DNA of 64,000 bases from Achromobacter kerstersii (GTDB lineage Bacteria > Pseudomonadota > Gammaproteobacteria > Burkholderiales > Burkholderiaceae_B), in NCBI RefSeq assembly GCF_902859595.1, contig NZ_CADIJQ010000003.1:62001-126000 (forward strand), given 5' to 3'. Made by a program: the position numbers and the translations under genes. Positions within the stretch are counted from its first letter, which is position 1; every line of letters starts with the position of its first letter. This document shows positions 49,538 through 58,223 of this stretch, one piece after another. The notes beneath the pieces were generated by a model. The model was not told where the DNA came from, ran no database searches, and saw only the letters and a list, made by a program, of their open reading frames with translations.

Positions 49538-50289
49538 GCACGTATTCGCAGGCTAAGTCTCGTCGAGACCAACGAGCCGTCGTTCGCCATGTCTGTTTGC
49601 CGATGCTGATGAGCGGGCTGGCCGGAATCGCCATGCCCGCTTTCGCAGGGCCCGCCGATCTTGCTGCACATGCGCTGCCGAATGGGGACCCGGGAAAAGC
49701 GATGTTGAGCCGACTGCGTTTCCCTCCAGGCTCCAGCCACGTTCTGCTGGCCGATCAACTCTGGCTCCACGGCTATCCCGCGCAGGTGGTGGTGTTTGAT
49801 ACGCCAGCCACTGCTCCTGATTTGATCCGCATGCTCTCTGCGCAACAGCCGGCGCTGGCTGATTTGAATGTGCTGCCGGGGCAGTTGATTTTGTCCGGGC
49901 GTATCGGTGACGAGCAGTGGGTGGCGCAGATGCAGCGCACGCACGACGGGCGCACTGTCGGCAGCATCTCATCAATGCGTCTGGCGCCTGCCTCCAATCT
50001 GCCTGCGTCCTTGCCTACGCCATCATGGCTGCCGGCAGGGGCGCGGCTGCACCTTGATGTCGTGGTCATGGACGCAGGCGTCAGGGTGTCTGAACGTATT
50101 TGGCGGCATGCGTTGCCGCCTGCGCGATTGGCGCCGCTGGTCCAGGCGGGCTTGCTGCGCGACGGTTGGCGCCGGCAATCCGAAGAAGGCGCCGTTCAGT
50201 CGTGGGCAAGGCGAAATGATCGTATGCAGATATCGGTGATGCCGCTTGAGACCGGCAGCGGCCTTCGCGTGATGGGATGGGCATCATGA
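49534..50289 (+). CDS. Exported protein of unknown function in the tad locus
   Basis: A 251-residue protein with a signal peptide (hydrophobic stretch 22-38, AFAGP). No family recognised. It is coupled by ATGA to tadE before it and to cpaB behind it, so it is almost certainly made with the pilus. Features: SRLRFPPGSSHVLLADQLWLHGYPAQV-type segment near residue 60-85 (here cited only by ends: PPGSSHV, WLHGYPAQV), and a C-terminal beta-rich part (MQISVMPLETGSGLRVMGWAS). A chaperone or periplasmic stabiliser for the pilins is one possibility. Confidence 0.75.
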   Translation: MSTYSQAKSRRDQRAVVRHVCLPMLMSGLAGIAMPAFAGPADLAAHALPNGDPGKAMLSRLRFPPGSSHVLLADQLWLHGYPAQVVVFDTPATAPDLIRMLSAQQPALADLNVLPGQLILSGRIGDEQWVAQMQRTHDGRTVGSISSMRLAPASNLPASLPTPSWLPAGARLHLDVVVMDAGVRVSERIWRHALPPARLAPLVQAGLLRDGWRRQSEEGAVQSWARRNDRMQISVMPLETGSGLRVMGWAS

Positions 50290-51143
50290 AGAACTTGCTA
50301 ATCCAAAGTGCAAAGCGATTGCGTCGAGTCAGCATATATGGACTTGCCTTGCTTGCCGGCTTGGTATCGGCGTGGGCCGTGCGCGAACATGTCCAGAAGC
50401 GGGTCGAGGCGCTAGAGGCCGAGGCGCGCACTCCCGTGGTCGAGCGCCTGGTCGCTGCTTATCCTCTTGCAGCAGGGACGATGTTGGAAGACGTTCATCT
50501 GGCCGTGCGCGAAATTCCAGAGCAGTGGGCGCCCAGCGCCAGCGTGGACCCGTTAGCCATGAGCAGCTTGCTGGGGGGCATGCTGGTTGCCGATGTGGGG
50601 CCCGGCGAACCGTTGCTGAAGACGCAACTGAGCTTCAATGCCCCCAAGCCCGCCCTGGCATCACGGTTGCAGACGGGGCAGCGGGCGTTGACGGTATCGG
50701 CGGCAGATCTGGGCGGTCTGGCTAGCCAGTTGCGGGCTGGCGATTTGATCGACATCTACGTGACGTTCCCTCATCGTCAGCGGGAGCTCACCGTGCCGTT
50801 ATTGCAGAGCATGCGGGTATTGACCGTCGACGACGAGGCCGACGGCGACAAAGGCGGGATGGGCGTGGGAACCATCACCCTGGCCGCCGACCCTGCTCAA
50901 GCCATGAAATTCGTTGCGGCCCGGCAGGCCGGCACGTTGACGGCAATGGCGCGGCATCGCGACGACGTGGCGGCGGTAGCGGCATCCAAGCAAACGGATC
51001 TTGCCTCGCTGATCGGGCTGGACCCCGACCCGTTGCCCGCCCTGGGTGTCTCCATTTTGTACGGGGACCGCGTGGACGCGCATTCCGCCATGCCGTCATC
51101 GAATGCGGCGTCGCGGTTTCGCCTGGAATCGGAGCAACCATGA
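50286..51143 (+). CDS. cpaB: Flp pilus assembly protein CpaB (RcpC)
   Basis: A 285-residue protein with an N-terminal membrane anchor (residues 18-36) and an SAF-type domain (PLAAGTMLEDVHLAVREIP), then the RcpC/CpaB domain (RALTVSAADLGGLASQLRAGDLIDIYVT). CpaB works with the CpaC secretin at the outer membrane. ATG 50286 overlaps the previous stop; an ATG three codons earlier is in the same frame. Followed by cpaC with ATGA overlap. Confidence 0.85.
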   Translation: MKNLLIQSAKRLRRVSIYGLALLAGLVSAWAVREHVQKRVEALEAEARTPVVERLVAAYPLAAGTMLEDVHLAVREIPEQWAPSASVDPLAMSSLLGGMLVADVGPGEPLLKTQLSFNAPKPALASRLQTGQRALTVSAADLGGLASQLRAGDLIDIYVTFPHRQRELTVPLLQSMRVLTVDDEADGDKGGMGVGTITLAADPAQAMKFVAARQAGTLTAMARHRDDVAAVAASKQTDLASLIGLDPDPLPALGVSILYGDRVDAHSAMPSSNAASRFRLESEQP

Positions 51144-52540
51144 AGCGACTCGCATGCGTTGTTGGCGTCATCGTCTTGAGCCTGCCGCTGCGGGCGGCTG
51201 CTTCTGCGTCGGTAGAACTCGAGTTGCAAGTGGGCGAGACGCGCGTTCTACCGCACCCCGGTGTGAAACGAGTGGCGATCGGCAACGGACAGGTGCTTAG
51301 CGCCGTTACCGCTGAGGGGCGCGATGTCGTGGTCTTCGCACGTGCCGAGGGCGTGTCCTCCGTGCATGTCTGGACGGCGGCGGGGCGCAGCAATGCGTAT
51401 GAGTTTCGAGTGGTGCCTGCCGGCGCGCCTCGGTTGCGGGCCGAGGTTGAAGCGCTGCTTGCCCGCATCCCTGGCGCACGCAGCGCAAACGTGGGCGGAC
51501 GCATCCTGATTGAAGGCGACGATTTGTCAGATGACGATCGCGCACGTATCGCCGCGTTGGCTGAGCGCTATCCCGCCATTCTGGACTTTACGGGGCAGGT
51601 CGGCTGGGACCGCATGGTCTTGCTGGATGTGCAGGTTGTTGAGATCCCGACTTCCCGATTGCGTGAGTTCGGCGTGCGTTGGGACGGCATGACGCAAGGC
51701 GGGATGAATGCCGGTTTGGCGTGGGATGCGGGATCGCGGGGGCGCATGACCCGGCCAGGGGAATCGGTGATCGAAACCGCTGGGCCGGCCTCCGCCGCAG
51801 CGGGCTACTTCGGCATTAATGCGCTGTTGTCCGCGCGGATCGCGGCTCTGGCGCAAAGCGGCGAAGCCGTCATGCTGGCTCAGCCGCAATTGCTGGCGCG
51901 TAGCGGGTCAAGCGCGACCTTCCTGGCGGGCGGGGAAGTGCCTTATACGTCGACAGATTCGCGAGGCAATCCCACCACCTTGTTCAAGCCCTATGGCGTG
52001 TCGCTGAACATCACGCCGCGCATTGACCGCAACGGCGTCATTCGTTCTTTGATTGAAGTCGAGGCCAGCTCGGTGGACACGACGCTCAGCGTCGCAGGAG
52101 GCCCAGCCCTGCGAACACGGCGGGCATCGACCGAATTCAACGTGCGTTCGGGCAACACGCTGGTGATCGGTGGCTTTTTGTCGCGGGAGCAGGGGCAAGA
52201 GGTCAACGGCCTGCCATGGCTGCAGAACATCCCCATTTTGGGCGCGCTATTTTCGTCGCGCCGATATCAGCAGCGGGAAACGGAGCTGGCGATTTTCGTC
52301 ACGCCGAAGATCGTGACGCAAAGCGAGCCTGCCATGTTGGATCGGGTGCGGCGCGGGCGCGACCTGCTGGACGCCTCGTTTCCCGAGCCGCCTCGGCTAG
52401 GCACGGCGACGCCCGCCGTCATCGACGGATGGAATCCGTATTCGGGCGAGGGTTCCCAATGGATTGGGCAAGGCAGGACTGCGCAGGACAGGATTGCACA
52501 AGACAGGACTGCACAAGACAGCGCAACGCAAAAGCGATAA
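51140..52540 (+). CDS. cpaC: Tad pilus secretin CpaC (RcpA)
   Basis: A 466-residue outer-membrane secretin: signal peptide (1-22), N-terminal pilus-secretin domain (LELQVGETRVLPHPGVKRVAIG), BON-like region, and the secretin domain from about residue 160 (VLLDVQVVEIPTSRLREFGVRW, LSVAGGPALRTRRASTEFNVRSG reduced here to key parts, VIGGFLSREQGQEVNGLPWL). The C terminus carries three five-residue repeats (RTAQD, RIAQD, RTAQD), an addition after the normal end of the family. The next gene starts 13 bases later. Confidence 0.88.
   Translation: MKRLACVVGVIVLSLPLRAAASASVELELQVGETRVLPHPGVKRVAIGNGQVLSAVTAEGRDVVVFARAEGVSSVHVWTAAGRSNAYEFRVVPAGAPRLRAEVEALLARIPGARSANVGGRILIEGDDLSDDDRARIAALAERYPAILDFTGQVGWDRMVLLDVQVVEIPTSRLREFGVRWDGMTQGGMNAGLAWDAGSRGRMTRPGESVIETAGPASAAAGYFGINALLSARIAALAQSGEAVMLAQPQLLARSGSSATFLAGGEVPYTSTDSRGNPTTLFKPYGVSLNITPRIDRNGVIRSLIEVEASSVDTTLSVAGGPALRTRRASTEFNVRSGNTLVIGGFLSREQGQEVNGLPWLQNIPILGALFSSRRYQQRETELAIFVTPKIVTQSEPAMLDRVRRGRDLLDASFPEPPRLGTATPAVIDGWNPYSGEGSQWIGQGRTAQDRIAQDRTAQDSATQKR
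52475..52519. repeat. 15-bp repeat in the cpaC tail
   Basis: Three 15-base units (52475-52489, 52490-52504, 52505-52519) encoding R(T/I)AQD. The unit keeps frame. Confidence 0.85.
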
Positions 52541-52553
52541 CGGGGGAATTTAC

Positions 52554-54242
52554 ATGCTGGATATCGAGATGACGTTTGAAGACTCGGGCGTTCGCCGCCA
52601 GACTGCCCACGTGCCGGTGTTGATTGGCAGGGGCGCGCAATGCGACTTGCGTATCGTGAACTGGCGGGTGGGGCGTCAGCACGCCAGGTTGTCGCGCGAA
52701 GATACCGATATTGTGCTGGAGGATCTGGGCACGCTTGCCGGCACCCTGGTGAACGGCGTCAGGGTGGCGCGGCATGCGCCGGTGCTGCCTGACGATGACA
52801 TCCTGATCGGCCCATGCCGCCTGAGGGTGCGATGGGCTGCGAACGGCGACGCCAATCAATTGAGCGCGCCGCCGCACGGGCCGTCCGAAGCCGCCGACCC
52901 CCTTCCCGAGGCGGCGCTGCCAACGGGCACGGTGGCAGCCATTACGCCAATGGCGCCGCAGCGGTTGCACGAACGGCGGCGTTTGCATGCGGCGTTGCTG
53001 GAAGCGCTGGATTTGCGCAGGCGCGATGTGGCTGGCATGAGCGATGACACGTTGCGTGCTGAAGCCGAGCGGCTGCTCACGCATATCGTGGCTACCGATA
53101 TTGACGTGCCCGCGGAGGCGGACCGAGCGGCGTTGTGCCAAGAGGTGCTGGACGAGGCCGTGGGTTTGGGTCCCCTCGAACCTTTGCTGGCCGCGCCAGA
53201 AATTACCGAAATCATGGTCAACCGCTATGACGAGATCTATGTCGAGCGCGGCGGACGGCTGTGGCGGCATCCGGCGGCATTCACCAGCGAACAGTCGGTG
53301 CGCTGGGTGATCGAACGCATTGTCACGCCGTTGGGCCGCCGTATCGACGAAAGCTCGCCAATGGTGGATGCGCGCCTGCCAGATGGGTCGCGGGTGCACG
53401 CCATCATTCCGCCTGTGGCGATGAAAGGCGCCAGCCTGACGATACGGAAGTTCCCGCAGCGGCGTCCCAAAATGCCCGATCTGATTGCGGCGGCATCGCT
53501 GAGCAACGCGATGGCGCAGTTTCTCTCGTTGTGCGTGAAGATGCGCAAGAACCTCGTCGTGTCGGGCGGGACAGGCTCGGGCAAGACGACCTTGCTGAAC
53601 ATCTTATCCAATGAAATCCCAGATGGCGAGCGCATTGTCACCATCGAAGATGCCGCCGAGTTGCGGTTGAATCACGATCATCTGGTGGCGCTGGAGGCGC
53701 GGCCGGCCAACCAAGAGGGCAGGGGGCATATCGATATCCGCGAACTGGTGCGCAACGCCTTGCGCATGCGGCCGGATCGGATTGTCGTCGGCGAATGCCG
53801 GGGAGCGGAAGCGTTCGATATGTTGACGGCGATGAACACTGGCCACGAAGGGTCATTGACGACCTTGCATGCGAATTCGCCGCGTGACGCGCTCGGCCGC
53901 CTGGAGTCGATGATCCTGATGGCGGGCCTGGATTTACCGCTGGGCGCAGTGCGTGAACACATTGCCGCCAGCGTGGATCTGGTCGTGCAGCAGGCCCGGC
54001 TGGCGGACGGGCGGCGCGTTGTGACGTCTATCGCGGAAGTCGCGGGCATGGAAAGCGGCCGCATTCAACTGCAGGATCTGTTTCGGTTTGACCGCCAGTC
54101 TGGCTTTATAGGTTGTGGTGCGTTGCCAGGCTTTGCGCAGACGTGGGCGGATGAGGGGGCCACGCTAGACCCCGGCTGGTTTACGGAAGTGGGTGGTCCG
54201 GTCAGTCCGATTGCCGCCACGTTTTCACAAGGCTCGCCGTGA
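52554..54242 (+). CDS. FHA-CpaF fusion ATPase of the Tad pilus
   Basis: A 562-residue protein. Residues 1-95 form an FHA domain (GRG at 25-27, RQHARLS at 41-47, NG at 68-69), which binds phosphothreonine. After a Pro/Ala linker (~100-135) comes the CpaF/TadA ATPase: Walker A SGGTGSGKT (337-345), IEDAAEL, Walker B RIVVGECRG (409-417) and HEGSLTTLHA (431-440). It powers pilus assembly. The start at 52554 is chosen because FHA begins at once; upstream residues come from the repeat tail of cpaC. TadZ, which normally localises this ATPase, is missing here. Confidence 0.9.
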   Translation: MLDIEMTFEDSGVRRQTAHVPVLIGRGAQCDLRIVNWRVGRQHARLSREDTDIVLEDLGTLAGTLVNGVRVARHAPVLPDDDILIGPCRLRVRWAANGDANQLSAPPHGPSEAADPLPEAALPTGTVAAITPMAPQRLHERRRLHAALLEALDLRRRDVAGMSDDTLRAEAERLLTHIVATDIDVPAEADRAALCQEVLDEAVGLGPLEPLLAAPEITEIMVNRYDEIYVERGGRLWRHPAAFTSEQSVRWVIERIVTPLGRRIDESSPMVDARLPDGSRVHAIIPPVAMKGASLTIRKFPQRRPKMPDLIAAASLSNAMAQFLSLCVKMRKNLVVSGGTGSGKTTLLNILSNEIPDGERIVTIEDAAELRLNHDHLVALEARPANQEGRGHIDIRELVRNALRMRPDRIVVGECRGAEAFDMLTAMNTGHEGSLTTLHANSPRDALGRLESMILMAGLDLPLGAVREHIAASVDLVVQQARLADGRRVVTSIAEVAGMESGRIQLQDLFRFDRQSGFIGCGALPGFAQTWADEGATLDPGWFTEVGGPVSPIAATFSQGSP

Positions 54243-55084
54243 TCTGGCTGGCGGCGTCGGCCGCGATGTGCTGTGTCGCACTATTGGCTTGGCATGCCCA
54301 GGTGTGGTTCGCGCCTGCGTTGCGCAAGTATCGTGAACTCTACACGCAAGACGCTGGCGTCCGCTTAAGTGAAGTGTTTCTCTTTATTGATCCGGCCCAG
54401 CTATGGATGGCGGCCGTTGCCTGCGCGGGCGTGACGGCCACGCTGGTGTTTTCAGTGACGGCAAGCGCAGTGGCGGCGGCGCTGTCGGCCGGGGTCGCGT
54501 CAAGGGCGCCACGCATGATGGTCGATGTGCTGCGCCGCAGGCGGGCTTGCCGTTTCGAACAGCAGTTGCCAATGGCGTTGCTGATGTTGGCGTCGGCATT
54601 GCGGGCGGGCGTCGCGTTGCCTACGGGTTTGCGTCATGTGGTGGAACAGAGCGGCGCGCCGCTGGCGCAGGAATTCGGGCTGATGCTGCGCGAGCAACGG
54701 CTGGGCGTGACCTGGGATGCCGCGCTGGAAAATCTGCAGCAGCGTATGCCGGCGGATTCAACCGCCTTGGTGGTTGCCGCCATGCGTATCGCCGCGCAAA
54801 CGGGCGGCAATCTTGCCGAGGCGCTGGAGAGCATCGCGCAGACCTTGCGCGCCCGGCTGCAGTTGCAGGCGAAATTGCAGGCGCTGACGTCTCAAGGGCG
54901 ATTACAGGCCTGGATCGTGGGGGCGTTGCCCTTGGTGTTATTGGCGGTGCTTGATCAACTTGAGCCGGAAGTCATGGGTTTGTTGTGGCACACCCCGATG
55001 GGGTGGGGCGTGCTGGCGATCATAGTGGTGCTTGAAACCGCTGGCGTACTGCTGATCCGGCGAATCATCCGGATTGATATCTGA
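54239..55084 (+). CDS. tadB: Tad pilus inner-membrane platform protein TadB
   Basis: A 281-residue GspF-type membrane protein with helices at the N terminus, near 60-80 and at the C terminus, and the core QLPMALLMLASALRAGVAL then MRIAAQTGGNLAEALESIAQTLR. Start is GTG 54239, overlapping the ATPase stop (GTGA). With TadC it forms the platform. Confidence 0.88.
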   Translation: MIWLAASAAMCCVALLAWHAQVWFAPALRKYRELYTQDAGVRLSEVFLFIDPAQLWMAAVACAGVTATLVFSVTASAVAAALSAGVASRAPRMMVDVLRRRRACRFEQQLPMALLMLASALRAGVALPTGLRHVVEQSGAPLAQEFGLMLREQRLGVTWDAALENLQQRMPADSTALVVAAMRIAAQTGGNLAEALESIAQTLRARLQLQAKLQALTSQGRLQAWIVGALPLVLLAVLDQLEPEVMGLLWHTPMGWGVLAIIVVLETAGVLLIRRIIRIDI

Positions 55085-55092
55085 CGGGGGCA

Positions 55093-55965
55093 ATGATGTG
55101 GCTGACTCTGGGAATGTTGACGGCAGCGGCAGGCGCCGGGGGGCTGACGTGGTTGGCGTTGCGGCCATTGCTGTGGAGTAAGCAGGGGGTATCTGCCGAC
55201 TTGCCGTGGTGGTGGCGGGCTGCCTGGCCTTGGGTGTCGGCGGTGGCGCCGTTGCTGGGGCCGCTGTGTTCCTGGCGATTGCGCGTTCGCCTGACCCGGC
55301 TGATTGAGCAGGCGGCGTTACCCGCCAGCGTAGGCTATGCGCATATCGCCGCGTTGTCCGCCAGTGTTGCGCTTGTCGCGGGCATGGCCGCGGCCGGGCT
55401 CTTGTTGCTCAACGATTATCCGGTGGGGTTGGCGTTGCCATGGACGGCGATTCCGGTTTTGGCCGCGGGCATCGCACCAGGGTTATGGTTGCGCAGCCTG
55501 GCGGAAAAGCGCCGCCGCAGTATCGAACGCGATCTGCCTTTCGTGTTCGACATGATGACCCTGTGCGTGGAGGCCGGTTTAAGTGTGCAAGGCGCATTAC
55601 AAACCGCCGCGCAGAGCGGACCGCCCGGGGCCTTGCGAGACGCCCTGGCCGATGCCCTGGCCGAGATGCGCGCAGGGGTGGCGCGCACCGCCGCGATCAA
55701 GGCGTTGGCGGAACGCAGCAACAGCCCGCTTGCCCGGACATGGGCTGCGGCGCTGGCACAGGCGGAAGCATTGGGCATCAGTCTGGGGCCGGTGCTGCGT
55801 GCCCAGGCTGCACAATGCCGCAGTGACCGGCACCTGCGCGCCGAGCAACTGGCCATGCAGGCGCCTGTGAAAATGCTGTTGCCGCTGATCGGATGCATCT
55901 TTCCATGCACTTTCATCGTGCTGGCGTTTCCGATTGCCATCCAACTGCTTCAAAGCGTGCAATGA
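55093..55965 (+). CDS. tadC: Tad pilus inner-membrane platform protein TadC
   Basis: A 290-residue GspF-type membrane protein with helices near 5-25, 90-125 and at the C terminus, and the core DLPFVFDMMTLCVEAGLSVQGAL then LAMQAPVKMLLPLIGCIFPCTFIV. It lies eight bases after tadB; its stop overlaps the DUF192 ATG. Confidence 0.88.
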   Translation: MMWLTLGMLTAAAGAGGLTWLALRPLLWSKQGVSADLPWWWRAAWPWVSAVAPLLGPLCSWRLRVRLTRLIEQAALPASVGYAHIAALSASVALVAGMAAAGLLLLNDYPVGLALPWTAIPVLAAGIAPGLWLRSLAEKRRRSIERDLPFVFDMMTLCVEAGLSVQGALQTAAQSGPPGALRDALADALAEMRAGVARTAAIKALAERSNSPLARTWAAALAQAEALGISLGPVLRAQAAQCRSDRHLRAEQLAMQAPVKMLLPLIGCIFPCTFIVLAFPIAIQLLQSVQ

Positions 55966-56645
55966 GCCGTCATCCTCCACTGACCAGGGATCGGCTGCGG
56001 TTGCTGCGAGTAAACAGCTGGGTGGGGCGGATGCGGGGGCTGCTGGGACGAAGGCCGCCCGGTGGGCGGTCCGGCATCTTGTTGATGCCGTGCGCGGCAG
56101 TGCATACCTTTGGTATGCGTTACCCCATCGACGTGGCGTTTGTGTCGCGCGAGTTAAGCGTGATGCGGGTATGCAGGGCGCTGCCGCCCTGCCGCATCGC
56201 CTTATGCCTGGGCGCTATTGCTGTTGTCGAGCTGCGAGCTGGCGTTATTGATGCCGAACACCGAGGTATAGGCCGGATAGAAGCTGCAATACAACACGCC
56301 ACCCGCCGCGATGTTGAACGGGATCTGCAACGTGCCGGCGAATTGGGGCGACAGCCCCATCGACACCAGCAAACCCGCGCACAAATCTATGAACAGGAAT
56401 ATCAAGGCCCAGGTGGCGCCATAGACCAGGAACGGCCACTTGTTGCGCCAGCAGGCGATGCCAGAAAAGAACAGCGCCTGTACCAAGCGCAGGCCATGCC
56501 AGGCAACCAAGACCGGGGCATGCCAGAACAGCGCCGCAATGATCACATAGAGGATCGCGAAGATGGTCAGCGGCACTCGCATGGCCAGCAGGACGGGTTC
56601 CAACGTGCGCTCAACCGAGGCGATGCGGAACGCTTCGGCCATTGA
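55962..56645 (+). CDS. DUF192 protein reading through into the antisense of the next gene
   Basis: The first ~95 residues match DUF192 (RLLRVNSWVGRMRGLLGR, LMPCAAVHTFGMRYPIDVAFV, CLGAIAVVELRAG), which often close tad loci. The family normally stops 10-20 residues later. Here no stop occurs and the frame continues for about 130 residues across the antisense of the minus-strand membrane protein gene (56202-57005), giving Gln/Arg/His-rich sequence with no family likeness. The native 3' end was probably lost by a deletion or the true stop changed. DUF192 function is not established. Confidence 0.6.
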   Translation: MSRHPPLTRDRLRLLRVNSWVGRMRGLLGRRPPGGRSGILLMPCAAVHTFGMRYPIDVAFVSRELSVMRVCRALPPCRIALCLGAIAVVELRAGVIDAEHRGIGRIEAAIQHATRRDVERDLQRAGELGRQPHRHQQTRAQIYEQEYQGPGGAIDQERPLVAPAGDARKEQRLYQAQAMPGNQDRGMPEQRRNDHIEDREDGQRHSHGQQDGFQRALNRGDAERFGH

Positions 56646-57005
56646 GTCCATGAACGGCAGGAACGTCAGCAGGCCAGTCACCATGCTCAGCCCCGCGTAC
56701 AACAACCCCATCAGAAAGAGTTTGCGGAATACGCCGGGCTGCTTGAGGGGCTTGCCCCACATCGATGGAAGCATGACGCGGTCGGCGTCCACGTGCTTGC
56801 ACGCCGATAGCGTCATGAGGGTGATGATGGGCATGAGCGCCACGACCAGAATCGGTCCCACCGGCGGCGTCGCGCTGGCGAAGACCACCAAAAGGCTGAT
56901 GAACATGGCCCAGGTGAACATGGCCAGAGGTTGTTTGCGGAACAGACGGAAGCCGTCTCGAACCCATTGCCAGCCGGATGTCGCGGGTAGGAATGCTGCT
57001 TGCAT
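56202..57005 (-). CDS. BPSS1780-family membrane protein
   Basis: A 267-residue inner-membrane protein with about six transmembrane helices (first AMFTWAMFISLLVVFAS, last before the PAYTSVFGI segment) and the N-terminal GWQWVRDGFRLFRKQPLAM typical of this betaproteobacterial family. Function unknown. Its last ~15 codons overlap the DUF192 frame on the other strand. Confidence 0.85.
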   Translation of the reverse strand: MQAAFLPATSGWQWVRDGFRLFRKQPLAMFTWAMFISLLVVFASATPPVGPILVVALMPIITLMTLSACKHVDADRVMLPSMWGKPLKQPGVFRKLFLMGLLYAGLSMVTGLLTFLPFMDSMAEAFRIASVERTLEPVLLAMRVPLTIFAILYVIIAALFWHAPVLVAWHGLRLVQALFFSGIACWRNKWPFLVYGATWALIFLFIDLCAGLLVSMGLSPQFAGTLQIPFNIAAGGVLYCSFYPAYTSVFGINNASSQLDNSNSAQA

Positions 57006-57071
57006 GGCTCTCTAAAGGGTGTGATCTCTCAAAAATTGGACGCGCTAGCCCCATTATGGGGGGCGTAACGG

Positions 57072-58040
57072 TTACGGCAATATTGGCAAGCCGGGGCGGT
57101 GGCGTGCTTGCAACACTCTTTCGAAGTGACGCGGGTCGTGTGGCTTCAGGGTTTGCGCCGGCCGGGGCAGGAAAAAGTCGTACAGGCGCGACACCCAGAA
57201 GCGCAGGGCGGCAGCGCGCAACATCAACGGCCAGACTTCGCGTTCCGCATCGGTAAACGGGCGGACGCTGGCGTAGGCGGCGAGCCAGGATTGCACCAGT
57301 TCCGGAATGAACTCCCCCGTATCGCGGTCAATGCACCAGTCGTTGACGCTGACTGCCACGTCGAACAGCCAGGTGTCGCAGCCCGCGAAATAGAAGTCGA
57401 TGATGCCGCCCATGAGCGGGTCTTCGAAGGTGCCGGCGAACAGCACGTTGTCGCGGAAAAGATCGCAGTGCGCCGGGCCGGTCTGCAGCGCTTGCCAGGC
57501 GGGCGTTGCGACGGCGGCCTGCTGAGCAGCCAGCTCGGCGCTCAGCAACAGGGCTTGCGCGGGTTCCAGGAACGGCATGACCTTGGGCGCCGTTTCCACC
57601 CACCAGGACAGGCCACGCAGATTGGGCTGGTGAATCGGGAAGTTCTGGGCGGCCAGATGGGCGCGGGCCAGGGTGGCGCCAGCCAGGGCGCAGTGCGCGG
57701 CCCCGGGGGCAGGTTCATAGCCGCCGGGCAGGCGCGAAACAATGGCGGTGGGCTTGCCATGCAGCGTGGTCAGCCGCGTGCCGTCGCGCAGGGTCTGGGG
57801 CTGCGGCACCGGGATGCCGCGCTCTGCCAGGTGATACATCAGTTCGATGTAGAAGGGCAGTTGGGCGTGCGTCAACACTTCGAACAGCGTCAGGACGTAT
57901 TCGCCCCGCGTGGTGTAGAGGAAGTAGTTGGTGTTCTCGATACCCGCCGTAATCCCTCGAAGCGAGACAAACTCGCCCAGGTCGAATTGCGCCAGAAGGG
58001 CGCGCGCGTCGTCGTCAGATACGGGAGTGAATACGGCCAT
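57072..58040 (-). CDS. thrB: Homoserine kinase (ThrB, aminoglycoside-phosphotransferase fold)
   Basis: A 322-residue homoserine kinase of the non-GHMP type. It begins MAVFTPVSDDDARALLAQFD, has GIENTNYFL, and the phosphotransferase motifs HCDLFRDNVLF (catalytic loop) and GGIIDFYFAG (DFG-like metal site). It phosphorylates homoserine on the way to threonine. The start at 58040 matches the family; the frame is open upstream but Arg-rich and unrelated. Confidence 0.93.
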   Translation of the reverse strand: MAVFTPVSDDDARALLAQFDLGEFVSLRGITAGIENTNYFLYTTRGEYVLTLFEVLTHAQLPFYIELMYHLAERGIPVPQPQTLRDGTRLTTLHGKPTAIVSRLPGGYEPAPGAAHCALAGATLARAHLAAQNFPIHQPNLRGLSWWVETAPKVMPFLEPAQALLLSAELAAQQAAVATPAWQALQTGPAHCDLFRDNVLFAGTFEDPLMGGIIDFYFAGCDTWLFDVAVSVNDWCIDRDTGEFIPELVQSWLAAYASVRPFTDAEREVWPLMLRAAALRFWVSRLYDFFLPRPAQTLKPHDPRHFERVLQARHRPGLPILP

Positions 58041-58223
58041 TGATATGCAAAGGTGATGGGTTAACGGACGCTCGGACATGCCTGTGCGGCGGCGGCGGCG
58101 CAATTTTAGACCACATAGCGGGTGGGGTTGCGCAGAGCCCGAAGGCCCGGCCGCGCACGCACGCCGGACATAATGCCGCTAAGCCCGTAAAATACCGCAT
58201 CCCCTTGTTTTGTAGAGTGATTC

